From NCBI GenBank assembly GCA_011334435.1, contig DTPJ01000348.1:1-10257 (forward strand): a DNA stretch of 10,257 bases, read 5' to 3'. This document shows positions 1-7,112 of this stretch, piece by piece. The DNA comes from Candidatus Poribacteria bacterium. Its GTDB lineage: Bacteria; Poribacteria; DTPJ01. The notes under the pieces were generated by a model that was not told the origin of the DNA, did no database searches, and saw nothing but the letters and a program-made list of their open reading frames with translations. Position numbers and translations under genes: made by a program. Numbering within the stretch: position 1 is the first letter of the stretch; each line of letters opens with the position of its first letter.

Positions 1-25
1 CAATTATTTCTTTATTCCCTGAAAG

Positions 26-1042
26 TTAATCCTGATTAGTAAACGCCTCTACGACAGCAGCAGCGTTTTCTGTTGGAGTTTCAGGCTGTAATGGCTTTGC
101 GGGTGATAGAATGTAGCCTCCACCTCGTCCCATTTCTGCACATAATCGCTTGACTTCCTTTTTAATATCATCAGGCGTGCCATAAGGGATTAACTCTTGT
201 GTTCCTAAACCGCCCCAAAATGTTATATTATCGCCAAATTTCTTTTTCAACTCATAAGGATTCATACCTCTTGCTTCTGGTTGGACGCTTTCAAGCACAT
301 CAAGACCCATCTCTATCATATCAGGTATGACGTCAACCACAGAACCGCATGAGTGAGTAATGACATATTTTCCCTTTGAATGAACAGCGTCATATATTTT
401 CGCCCATCTCGGTTTAAGAAATTTTCGCCAAAGCTCGGGACCTAAGATAATTCCCCTTTGATCGCCCCAGTCATCTCCAAACATGACCGCATCTATCGGC
501 AGATCGCATGTGTAATCCACAAATGCCAAGTATAGATTCATCAAATTATCCAATAACTCCTCATAGAAATCTGGATTGATAACGGAATCCATAAGTATAT
601 TCTCAAATCCTCTGAGACTCCAACTTATCTCAAATAATCCCCAACCTAACCCACCGATAAGGAATTTATCTTTGTGGTTTTCGCAGATTTGTCTTGCGGT
701 CTCTTTGATTTGAGGATTGAAAAAACTCTCTGGTGTCGGAAATTCATATCCCTCTAACGATGGCTTACTAAGTGGAGCTTTTTCAAGATACCAAGGGCGT
801 CTGTCCATTCGCCATATAACCCCATAAGGGTCTTGCTCATGAATATCGTCAATTTTTGTCCGAGTCATTGTATGCACTGCGGAAACACTGACCATGTATG
901 GGATAAGTTTATTACGCCATTCTGTGCCACCATAATATTGATCAAGCCTTATAGCGACATCCCCCTCAAATCCAAGTGTAAAAGGGATAGGTTTAGTTTC
1001 TTTATGATTTATCTGGTTGATCACTATCTCTTTTAGTGTCAT
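26..1042 (-). CDS. URO-D superfamily protein (uroporphyrinogen decarboxylase-like, probably not haem synthesis)
   Basis: A 338-residue protein with the C-terminal layout of the uroporphyrinogen decarboxylase / corrinoid methyltransferase superfamily: FGDDWGDQRG near 188-197, HSCGS at 230-234, a DVLESVQPEARGM stretch near 248-260 and TFWGGLGTQELIPYGTP near 274-290. The N-terminal arginine motif of true HemE is not visible. H230-x-C232 resembles the first two zinc ligands of MtaA/MtbA-type methyltransferases, but there is no cysteine between 302 and 338 to supply the usual third. I chose the ATG at 1042 because a GAGGAGG ribosome binding site lies 5 bases upstream; an in-frame start at 1120 would add 26 residues with no such site. 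It follows a toxin-antitoxin pair and a gene relic, so its link to the upstream sugar genes may have been interrupted. The likely role is a cytoplasmic methyl-transfer or decarboxylation enzyme; the substrate is unknown. Confidence 0.85.
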   Translation of the reverse strand: MTLKEIVINQINHKETKPIPFTLGFEGDVAIRLDQYYGGTEWRNKLIPYMVSVSAVHTMTRTKIDDIHEQDPYGVIWRMDRRPWYLEKAPLSKPSLEGYEFPTPESFFNPQIKETARQICENHKDKFLIGGLGWGLFEISWSLRGFENILMDSVINPDFYEELLDNLMNLYLAFVDYTCDLPIDAVMFGDDWGDQRGIILGPELWRKFLKPRWAKIYDAVHSKGKYVITHSCGSVVDVIPDMIEMGLDVLESVQPEARGMNPYELKKKFGDNITFWGGLGTQELIPYGTPDDIKKEVKRLCAEMGRGGGYILSPAKPLQPETPTENAAAVVEAFTNQD

Positions 1043-1047
1043 AATTT

Positions 1048-1054
1048 CCTCCTC
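1048..1054 (-). promoter_or_regulatory. Ribosome binding site of the URO-D-like gene
   Basis: Minus strand GAGGAGG, 5 bases before the ATG at 1042. It decides the start: the longer in-frame version beginning at 1120 would place this strong site inside the coding region. Confidence 0.8.
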
Positions 1055-1069
1055 AATATTTAACCAATC

Positions 1070-1083
1070 GCAGATAATTCTGC
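1070..1083. promoter_or_regulatory. Small inverted repeat upstream of the URO-D-like gene
   Basis: GCAGA-taat-TCTGC, a perfect 5-base inverted repeat with a 4-base spacer, about 30 bases before the URO-D-like start codon. It could be an operator for the gene, but an arm this short can arise by chance. No convincing consensus promoter is visible between 1043 and 1130; one weak reading on the minus strand is TTACAC-17-AATTAT. Confidence 0.2.
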
Positions 1084-1129
1084 TAATAGCCACAAAGTGT
1101 AAGCGACCATAGGTGTCCAATATTCAGCG

Positions 1130-1205
1130 CTAAATCCAGAAAATCTGATTGCCTCTTCCGCCAGCAATTGCATCAATGACGTCCAAAAGCCATTGCAATG
1201 TAACT
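1130..1205 (-). pseudogene. Relic of the 3' end of a second DUF6785-like membrane-protein gene
   Basis: This stretch repeats the last ~76 bases of the intact membrane-protein gene at 2022-3983. The final 16 codons (residues V638 to I653 of the intact protein) are preserved in frame and end in a stop, TAG here but TAA in the intact copy. The two substitutions inside those codons (plus-strand 1148 and 1163) both fall at wobble positions and are silent. One base is missing after 1180 relative to the intact copy, which throws the frame off, and similarity fades at about 1205, just before the toxin stop codon. The silent differences suggest it was once a full, selected gene. It would have lain immediately upstream of the URO-D-like gene. 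Confidence 0.8.
1131..1205 (-). repeat. Direct repeat, copy A (left of the toxin-antitoxin pair)
   Basis: Matches 2023-2098 in the same orientation. Over the core 1131-1198 there are two substitutions and one single-base gap; from 1199 to 1205 the match loosens. Copies A and B bracket the toxin-antitoxin pair. Confidence 0.85.
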
Positions 1206-1220
1206 CAATATCGGCAAAAG

Positions 1221-1664
1221 TTACTTAGAATTCCTGACAAGATGAATAAAATATTCTGGTTTGACAATTTTAATACCTTTATATGAACCAATATCAAGCA
1301 GATCCAAGTCACAAGTCACTAAATAATCAGCATTAATTGCAACAGCACATGCAAGTATTTTATTATCATTTGGATCACGTTCAACTATAAAAATGTTTGG
1401 AACAGAATCAATAAAATGTGACACTAATTTTAGGCTTTGAAGAAATTCCTCTACGTCTTCTGATGTATAAAAATATTTACTACGAATTCTTTTTTCTTTT
1501 AGGAGTATATATCTAACTTCTTCTAATATAGGTTCTGCAATATACAAATGAGATTGGTTTGATTGACCTAAATGAAAAAGCTCTGACGATAATCCGCCGT
1601 CAGGAAACAAGGAACTTAGAAAAGCACTTACAAGAACTGATGTATCAAATACAACTTTAATCAT
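1221..1664 (-). CDS. PIN-domain toxin (putative toxin-antitoxin ribonuclease, COG1569/VapC-like)
   Basis: A 147-residue PIN-domain protein. The N-terminus VVFDTSVLVSAFL carries the first metal-binding aspartate (D7); acidic residues follow at E48/E49, then RDPNDNKILACA with D97 and D100, and YLVTCDLDLL with D119 and D121. This set is expected for a Mg-dependent PIN ribonuclease, and the C-terminal KPEYFIHLV tail is typical of the 'putative toxin, PIN family' group (TIGR00305). The ATG overlaps the end of the antitoxin gene by 8 bases, so translation is probably coupled, with no strong ribosome binding site of its own. Length is normal and no disruption is seen. The RNA target cannot be read from the sequence. 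The DNA is more A+T-rich than the flanking metabolic genes, as expected for a horizontally acquired module. Confidence 0.9.
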   Translation of the reverse strand: MIKVVFDTSVLVSAFLSSLFPDGGLSSELFHLGQSNQSHLYIAEPILEEVRYILLKEKRIRSKYFYTSEDVEEFLQSLKLVSHFIDSVPNIFIVERDPNDNKILACAVAINADYLVTCDLDLLDIGSYKGIKIVKPEYFIHLVRNSK

Positions 1665-1935
1665 GTTTTCTATTACGTGATTCTTGGATAGCTGTCAAGA
1701 CATCTTGCTCAACTTCACTTGGATCAAATTGCTTATTCTTAGAATGAACTCTATCCATAACTTCAAAAAGTTTTTTCCATGCTTCGGACTTATCAACTAC
1801 AATCTTGGGTTTTAGAATTATCTGATCATTTTCAAGCTCAACTTCTAACATATCACCAACTTTTAGGTCAAGTTTGTCACGAATATCAGAAGGGATCGTA
1901 ACCTGATATTTTTCTTTAACCTTCACCAAAGACAT
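1657..1935 (-). CDS. AbrB/MazE-type antitoxin
   Basis: A 92-residue protein. Residues 1-46 form a SpoVT/AbrB swapped-hairpin DNA-binding domain (VKVKEKYQVTIPSDIRDKL, then LKVGDMLEVELENDQIILKPK). Residues 47-92 are charged and predicted helical, as expected of a toxin-binding tail. The start is supported by AAAGGAGA at 1941-1948. It is the first gene of a two-gene operon with the PIN toxin, and the 8-base overlap favours making the antitoxin first. Antitoxins of this kind usually repress their own promoter, and a palindrome overlaps the promoter just upstream (1950-1992). Specific pairing with this toxin is inferred from adjacency. Confidence 0.9.
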   Translation of the reverse strand: MSLVKVKEKYQVTIPSDIRDKLDLKVGDMLEVELENDQIILKPKIVVDKSEAWKKLFEVMDRVHSKNKQFDPSEVEQDVLTAIQESRNRKHD

Positions 1936-1949
1936 TATTATCTCCTTTC

Positions 1950-1992
1950 GTTATAAAGTTAGAAAGTTATAATTTCTAACTAAAATTATAAC
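1950..1992. promoter_or_regulatory. Palindromic operator candidate of the toxin-antitoxin operon
   Basis: A perfect 8-base inverted repeat, GTTAGAAA (1958-1965) and TTTCTAAC (1973-1980), around a 7-base spacer. It extends outward imperfectly as GTTATAA (1950-1956) against TTATAAC (1986-1992). It covers the -10 box, the expected transcription start and the early leader, a natural place for the AbrB-type antitoxin to repress its own operon. Binding is inferred. Confidence 0.6.
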
Positions 1993-2012
1993 ATAATAAT
2001 CTCTTTAGTCAA
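1985..2012 (-). promoter_or_regulatory. Near-consensus sigma-70-type promoter of the toxin-antitoxin operon
   Basis: On the minus strand TTGACT (2012-2007), a 16-base spacer and a perfect TATAAT (1990-1985). Transcription would start near 1978, about 40 bases before the antitoxin ATG. It lies just beyond the stop codon of the membrane-protein gene and could also drive the URO-D-like gene by read-through, since no terminator is visible after the toxin. Confidence 0.75.
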
Positions 2013-2021
2013 GATTCCATC

Positions 2022-3983
2022 TTAAATCCAGAAAATCTGGTTGCCTCTTCCGCCGGCAATTGCATCAATGACGATCCAAAAGCCATTGCAAGTAAACTGA
2101 CCTAAAATAAGCCCTAAAAACAATGGACGAAATTTCTGAAATAGTTTAAGTCCGCCATATCTGACAATGACAAACTTCATCAACCACGCCAGAAAGACAG
2201 TAAACCAAATCTGATCCATTATCCATATAGGACCGATGGCAAATCCGATCGGATGGAAGGGCCACCAAAGAAACTTTGCCCTCATAAACATCAGCCAAAG
2301 CATGCCTAATGCTCCGCCAGCTGTTATATACCAACCAGCTAAATTCGGTTCTGATGGATTGATTATTTTACTGACGAAGAAATCAAAAGGCGCCCTCGCT
2401 CCGCCGACAAAAAACCAGTCATTGCAGTTGATGCCACCTTTTGCATAAGCTATTTCAAGCAACAGCCATATTGACGATACCAAAGTAACGATAATAGACA
2501 GCATAATGACCCAAAATAGCGGTCTTTTTCGTCCACTTTCGCCCTCAATTATCCTAAGGCTATTTGCGGTGGAAGCCATGACAAATGTTCGCAAATCCGC
2601 GGACCAGATATATGTAAAACTCATAGCAGTTAGACCACCAGGTCCTAACGGGCTTGTGCCTATCCCAGAGACGACAAATGAAGATGATATTGTAGATGCG
2701 ACAGCTTCTGCCATACCGCTTTCACAGACGACCCTCGTCAAGCCGATGAAAAGCACCATCGCACCAAACAAAAACATCAAGGTAGGAAATAGCGGTATTC
2801 CAGAAAGATTAAGCCATACGGTCATAATGACTAAGCCTATAATCGTTCCGAATACTGCAACTCTGTATGACATTATCTCATCGGAATCGTCTATGTTCTT
2901 GTTGCCAGTGAAAGCCTTTTTGAATACGTCTTTCAGATGGCTTTTTGCGACCCAAAATCCCGCTATGACAAGCGTTATCATAGCCCCCATGCCAAGATGA
3001 GCAAATATCGGCGATGGTGTCCCATAAATGCCGAGGCTTTCTCGCATGGTTATATTAAAGGTGTTCATTAGTCCTCTAACTAAAAGGCTTAACAAGTTGA
3101 AAAACCAAAGGCTAAACGCTGCGTCTAAATGGACAAGATAGAAGAACCCTATCATAGGAAAGCTTAGGCGGAAATAGAGACCAAGAGTATTGCGGAAAAT
3201 GGACACTCCCTGAGCTAATTCAAGGCTTGGCACTGCTGGGAAATAGTGATGGAGCCCTTTTAAACTGCCGAAAAAGAAAGGTATAGCAAAACCGATCCAC
3301 ATTATCGGATTCTTAAAAAATGGCTTCAATATTGAATTACCATCATCTTTGACCATCTCTAATGGCAGTTGAGCTAACGGAAAAGCGAGCCTTTCCCTCT
3401 CTATCCATTGTTTTCTGAGTATGACCATTATTGAGATCATGACGAAATATAAACTTAAAAGCAGTATTCCCCATATCAACAATGGCTTGACCCATATACT
3501 CCACGGAACGCCTCTTTCCCATGCAGGTGCGCCCTCGTAAAAATATCTTATCTTCGTCTGTCCTTGTGGAACAAGCCAAGGCTTTATATGTGGATGAAGC
3601 ACTTCTGCCCAGCTATTTTCTGGTATCGCATAGTAATATGGAGCTGTAAGTATTGGGAGTATCTGCGCAGTTAAGCCCATCGTTGATATGGCACATGCGA
3701 CAGTCATCATTATATATACCGTCTTCAACTCAGATGAACTTAGCGCAAGGCTTCTGTGGATTCTGCCTAATAGTGTGTTTACAATAGCAACGATGACGAA
3801 AAAGACAAAGATTGCGCCAGCAGTGCTAAAATCTATTGACATATAAGAGCCGTGTATCACCATTAGCCCAAACTGATCGCCGACACTTATGGTAAGAGTG
3901 CCTATAATCCCAACGATTAATGCCCTTATAGTGAATGGGCTTTTAGATGGAATTTGACTTTTCCATAAATCTGTTTTTCCCAT
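2022..3983 (-). CDS. Large polytopic membrane protein, DUF6785/DUF6784-like (possible transporter)
   Basis: A 653-residue inner-membrane protein with roughly a dozen or more hydrophobic segments, for example near 18-38, 55-72, 88-112, 165-189, 226-240, 272-303, 332-346, 374-394, 398-415, 488-512, 552-568, 575-605 and 620-640. After the fourth segment comes a cytoplasmic-looking RKQWIERERLAFPLAQLPLEM block (190-210), which I associate with DUF6785 proteins and which is reminiscent of OPT-type oligopeptide transporters. That assignment is from memory and tentative. A conserved-looking region VVCESGMAEAV lies at 418-428. The ATG at 3983 has an AGGAA site about 7 bases upstream. The gap to the GH38 stop is 21 bases, so the two are very probably co-transcribed. 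Its last 16 codons are duplicated as a relic at 1130-1205. The pairing suggests uptake of a mannosyl-containing compound, but transport has not been shown. Confidence 0.8.
   Translation of the reverse strand: MGKTDLWKSQIPSKSPFTIRALIVGIIGTLTISVGDQFGLMVIHGSYMSIDFSTAGAIFVFFVIVAIVNTLLGRIHRSLALSSSELKTVYIMMTVACAISTMGLTAQILPILTAPYYYAIPENSWAEVLHPHIKPWLVPQGQTKIRYFYEGAPAWERGVPWSIWVKPLLIWGILLLSLYFVMISIMVILRKQWIERERLAFPLAQLPLEMVKDDGNSILKPFFKNPIMWIGFAIPFFFGSLKGLHHYFPAVPSLELAQGVSIFRNTLGLYFRLSFPMIGFFYLVHLDAAFSLWFFNLLSLLVRGLMNTFNITMRESLGIYGTPSPIFAHLGMGAMITLVIAGFWVAKSHLKDVFKKAFTGNKNIDDSDEIMSYRVAVFGTIIGLVIMTVWLNLSGIPLFPTLMFLFGAMVLFIGLTRVVCESGMAEAVASTISSSFVVSGIGTSPLGPGGLTAMSFTYIWSADLRTFVMASTANSLRIIEGESGRKRPLFWVIMLSIIVTLVSSIWLLLEIAYAKGGINCNDWFFVGGARAPFDFFVSKIINPSEPNLAGWYITAGGALGMLWLMFMRAKFLWWPFHPIGFAIGPIWIMDQIWFTVFLAWLMKFVIVRYGGLKLFQKFRPLFLGLILGQFTCNGFWIVIDAIAGGRGNQIFWI
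2023..2098 (-). repeat. Direct repeat, copy B (functional 3' end of the membrane-protein gene)
   Basis: Partner of the repeat at 1131-1205, same orientation. This copy is in frame throughout and ends in TAA. About 820 bases containing only the toxin-antitoxin operon and its promoter separate the copies. Confidence 0.85.
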
Positions 3984-4004
3984 ATCCTTATTCCTATATT
4001 TTGG

Positions 4005-7000
4005 TTAAACGAATTTTACCTTAAACGTCTTTATCTCATAAGGCTTTATATAAAATGAGATATTACGGTCTTGGGCAGGGATAGGGACATCGTTTTCTTC
4101 CATCAAATTGCACTCTGAAACCCTTATCGGCACAGAATCAAAATTCATGGTCACATTGCCTCGCTGACCGTAAGCTTCATATAGGCGGATAATAATATCA
4201 TCGCTGTCTTCGGCTTTTTTTACGGTGTCTATTATAACATTTGGGCTGTCAACATTCACAAATGACATAATCTCGGGCATCTCTCCGCTATGTGCATCTG
4301 TGACAAAAGAGATCAAAGGACAGTTGAGTTCATAAGCTCTTTGGACTGTCTCGCCTGTTCGCCAATCGCCTTTGTGAGGATATAGCGAATAAGTAAACTC
4401 ATGTTTGCCCTCATCAGCATTCGGATCAGGACTTATAGGAGAACGCAATAGAGACAGTCTTAGGACATTATCGTGTGTATCATAACCATACTTGCAGTCA
4501 TTCAATAGGCTTACACCATATCCGCTTTCTGACAGATCAACCCATTTTTGACCTGGGACCTCAAATTTCCCTCTATCCCAACTTGTGTTAAAGTGTGTTG
4601 GACGCTCTATCATGCCAAATTGTATCTCATAAGTTGCCCTTGATGAGAGAATGTCAACAGGGAAGGCAACCTTCATCAACGTTCTTTTTTCCCACCAATC
4701 AACTTTGGTTATGAAATCTATCCTTGGGACATTGTTATATATAGAAATGTCTTGGACTATCGTTGATTTTTCAGTCTTTCTTGTCATTCTTATAGTGGCT
4801 CTAACGGGTCCTGATTCTATGACATCAACGGATTGAAGTTTTGCGGATTCCTGCATTTTTTCGGTATAGTTGAAGTCTATATCCCAAGCATCATGGGCAT
4901 GTGGGCGGTCTTCAAAGAATTGAAGGACATTTCCGCGGCAATTTTCCGCCAAAACTTCCCTATTTGCCGATTTGTCATATATTCGGCTTATAGTCCCATC
5001 TTTGGCAAATTCTATTCGGTAGAAAGCGTTTTCTAATAGGTTATTTTCAGCTTTTAGATCGCTTGTTTGTTTAGATTTGACAGAGCGTTCAGCGATTCTA
5101 TATACGACATATCCCATCGGTGGGACATCTTTTGCCTCAAATATAACTTCAATCTCACCTTCTCCTGTCCCGATCACTTGATATGGTATCTGCCTGCCCA
5201 TGTTATCAGTTATCACAAAATCACTTTTTGGCTTTTTAATTTTGGCAATGACAACGTCTTTCCTATACCAAGATAATGTGTTCATAATCACAATTGGGGT
5301 ATTGCTTCCAGAGGTATTGATCTTCTGTTTAAGCAGTTCAATTGCACCAGATACGACTTCTTGCCCTGATTTAATGACTTCAGCGTAATTCTTATCCGCA
5401 TCTTCATAGACTTCGCCGATAGAAGACCCCGGGAGAATGTCATGGAATTGTGAACAGAGGATCACCTTCCACCCTTCATATAATTTCTCTTGTGGATAAA
5501 ATCCGCCTTTAAGCATCGCCACAGATGAAAGAAATTCAGCATCTCTGTAAAGCAATTCGCTTTTCCTATTGTTGCGTTTTGTCCTTGCTTGGGTTGTTTG
5601 ACAAGCTCTGTGCAATTCTAGGTAAAGCTCTCCATTCCAGACGGGCAATTTTTCTTTATTGACGTTCTTATCAAGCCGATCAAAATAGTCTTGAATTCTG
5701 CCGAATGAACATTTTGGTATCCCTACCATATCTTTTATTCTCATGCCAGTTTCTAACATCTGTTTTGTCGGTCCTCCGCCTCCGTCACCATATCCAAAGC
5801 TATATAACACCTCGTCACATTGATCTTTTTGTGCGAATTGCTCCCACTGTGCAAGGCAATCTTTCGGCGATAGACTTCCATTATAGTTCAATGGAGGCAT
5901 TATTGAAAGTATTTTTGTCCCATCTATGCCTTGCCACATAAATAAGCTATATGGGAATTTGCTATATTGACTCCAATCAATCTTAGTCGTTGCGAAGAAA
6001 TCCACGCCAGCTTTTTTCATAATTTGAGGCAATGACCAGCAAAAGCCGAATGCGTCTGGAAGCCAACATGTCCGGGAATGAATGCCGAATTCTTTTCTGA
6101 AAAACCTATTTCCGTAAAGAAACTGTCTGACCAAAGATTCACCAGACGATATATTGCTATCCTGCTCAACCCAAGTTGCACCGACAGGCTCCCATCTCCC
6201 TTCTTTCACACGCTTTTTGATCTCCTCATATAAAGCAGGATAATATTTCTTTGTGTATTCATAAAGTTGAGGCTGACTTTGGCTAAAATGATATTCGGGA
6301 TATTCTTGCATATATTTTATGACCGACGAGAATGTGCGTCCACATTTCCTTTGAGTTTCTCGCAGAGGCCAAAGCCAAGCTGTGTCTATATGTGAATGAC
6401 CTGCAAGCAAAAGACTTCCTAATCCGAAGCTATGCTGAAATTGCTTTATTCCTGTGTCAAACGTCTTTTGGGCCATATCAATTGACTTTTTGACCTTTTG
6501 ATCGTCAATATGTCCTAATTCTACCATCTTGACGCATTGATTTAGCAGATCAAGAAGCCTTAATTGTGAAGCAGAACCTTTTGGAAGGATTTGAAGCACA
6601 TCAAAGGCAACCCTTGTATCCCAATAAAATTTTTGGACGGAGGAATTGACCGCCACAATATCCGCATATTGAAAAGTATATTTTTCATCAAATCTTGCAC
6701 TGCTATAAGATTCTAAAAGGATATTAAATGATTCTCCGCCCTTTGCTTTATCTGTTAGGACTATTTCATCTCTGTTGGAATCTAATCCTTGACATGGAAC
6801 GCCGTTGATGTATGCGAGCGATTCTCCGCCGGGACGAGCCAATAAAGCAACTTTGTTTCCAGACATGCTTGATGGGATAGAGATCGTAGTTCTAAACCAT
6901 ACCGTAACATCTTTTCCACCCCAAACAGAGCCTATCTGAAATGGTTTCCAGCCTGATTCTGGCGGATTAGCAGGTCCTTGTTTATGCCCAGTCTCTATCA

Positions 7001-7112
7001 TCTCCCAATCGCCGATTTGAGTTCTCTGGGAATATATCATCCCTCTTATCTCATCAAGTCTTTGGCTTATTTGTCTGCCTTGTATTTGCCATTCTATATC
7101 AAAATGTGGCAT
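4005..7112 (-). CDS. GH38 alpha-mannosidase (class II, cytoplasmic)
   Basis: A 1035-residue glycoside hydrolase family 38 protein of normal length for the bacterial family, which hydrolyses alpha-mannosyl linkages with retention using a zinc ion. GHSHIDTAWLWPLRET at 238-252 supplies zinc ligands H241 and D243. WLPDAFGFCWSLPQ at 350-363 carries the likely nucleophile D353, also a zinc ligand. FGYGDGGGGPT at 439-449 holds a candidate acid/base, D443. SQFHDILPGSS at 554-564 supplies H557. The middle and C-terminal beta-rich domains are present to the end. There is no signal peptide, so the substrate must be imported or made inside the cell. The ATG at 7112 is preceded by GAGGAGG at 7 bases. The start overlaps the end of the methyltransferase gene by 19 bases, and the membrane-protein gene follows 21 bases downstream. 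Linkage specificity cannot be told from sequence. Confidence 0.95.
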   Translation of the reverse strand: MPHFDIEWQIQGRQISQRLDEIRGMIYSQRTQIGDWEMIETGHKQGPANPPESGWKPFQIGSVWGGKDVTVWFRTTISIPSSMSGNKVALLARPGGESLAYINGVPCQGLDSNRDEIVLTDKAKGGESFNILLESYSSARFDEKYTFQYADIVAVNSSVQKFYWDTRVAFDVLQILPKGSASQLRLLDLLNQCVKMVELGHIDDQKVKKSIDMAQKTFDTGIKQFQHSFGLGSLLLAGHSHIDTAWLWPLRETQRKCGRTFSSVIKYMQEYPEYHFSQSQPQLYEYTKKYYPALYEEIKKRVKEGRWEPVGATWVEQDSNISSGESLVRQFLYGNRFFRKEFGIHSRTCWLPDAFGFCWSLPQIMKKAGVDFFATTKIDWSQYSKFPYSLFMWQGIDGTKILSIMPPLNYNGSLSPKDCLAQWEQFAQKDQCDEVLYSFGYGDGGGGPTKQMLETGMRIKDMVGIPKCSFGRIQDYFDRLDKNVNKEKLPVWNGELYLELHRACQTTQARTKRNNRKSELLYRDAEFLSSVAMLKGGFYPQEKLYEGWKVILCSQFHDILPGSSIGEVYEDADKNYAEVIKSGQEVVSGAIELLKQKINTSGSNTPIVIMNTLSWYRKDVVIAKIKKPKSDFVITDNMGRQIPYQVIGTGEGEIEVIFEAKDVPPMGYVVYRIAERSVKSKQTSDLKAENNLLENAFYRIEFAKDGTISRIYDKSANREVLAENCRGNVLQFFEDRPHAHDAWDIDFNYTEKMQESAKLQSVDVIESGPVRATIRMTRKTEKSTIVQDISIYNNVPRIDFITKVDWWEKRTLMKVAFPVDILSSRATYEIQFGMIERPTHFNTSWDRGKFEVPGQKWVDLSESGYGVSLLNDCKYGYDTHDNVLRLSLLRSPISPDPNADEGKHEFTYSLYPHKGDWRTGETVQRAYELNCPLISFVTDAHSGEMPEIMSFVNVDSPNVIIDTVKKAEDSDDIIIRLYEAYGQRGNVTMNFDSVPIRVSECNLMEENDVPIPAQDRNISFYIKPYEIKTFKVKFV

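Noticed and set aside
833..1036. Plus-strand frame of 67 codons opposite the URO-D-like gene
   Set aside because: It is antisense to a recognised family protein, its composition is that of a shadow frame, and there is no supporting motif.
1043..1120. N-terminal extension of the URO-D-like protein by 26 residues
   Set aside because: The strong GAGGAGG site lies inside it, directly before the internal ATG at 1042, and the extension does not look like a family N-terminus.
1200..1224. Inverted repeat gtaact / agttac at the toxin 3' end, a possible terminator
   Set aside because: The stem is only 6 base pairs around a 13-base loop and no T-run follows on either strand. It is too weak to call a terminator.
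1206..2021. Toxin-antitoxin pair as part of a transposon
   Set aside because: No transposase and no terminal inverted repeats at the two junctions. The flanking direct repeats are gene-end copies rather than short target duplications.
2506..3000. Open 164-codon frame on the plus strand inside the membrane-protein gene
   Set aside because: It lies wholly opposite a well-supported multi-pass membrane protein, has no domain features and no ribosome binding site, and reads as an antisense shadow.
7094..7112. Methyltransferase-GH38 fusion protein
   Set aside because: The two genes overlap in different frames, the methyltransferase stops at 7094-7096, and GH38 has its own ribosome binding site and ATG.
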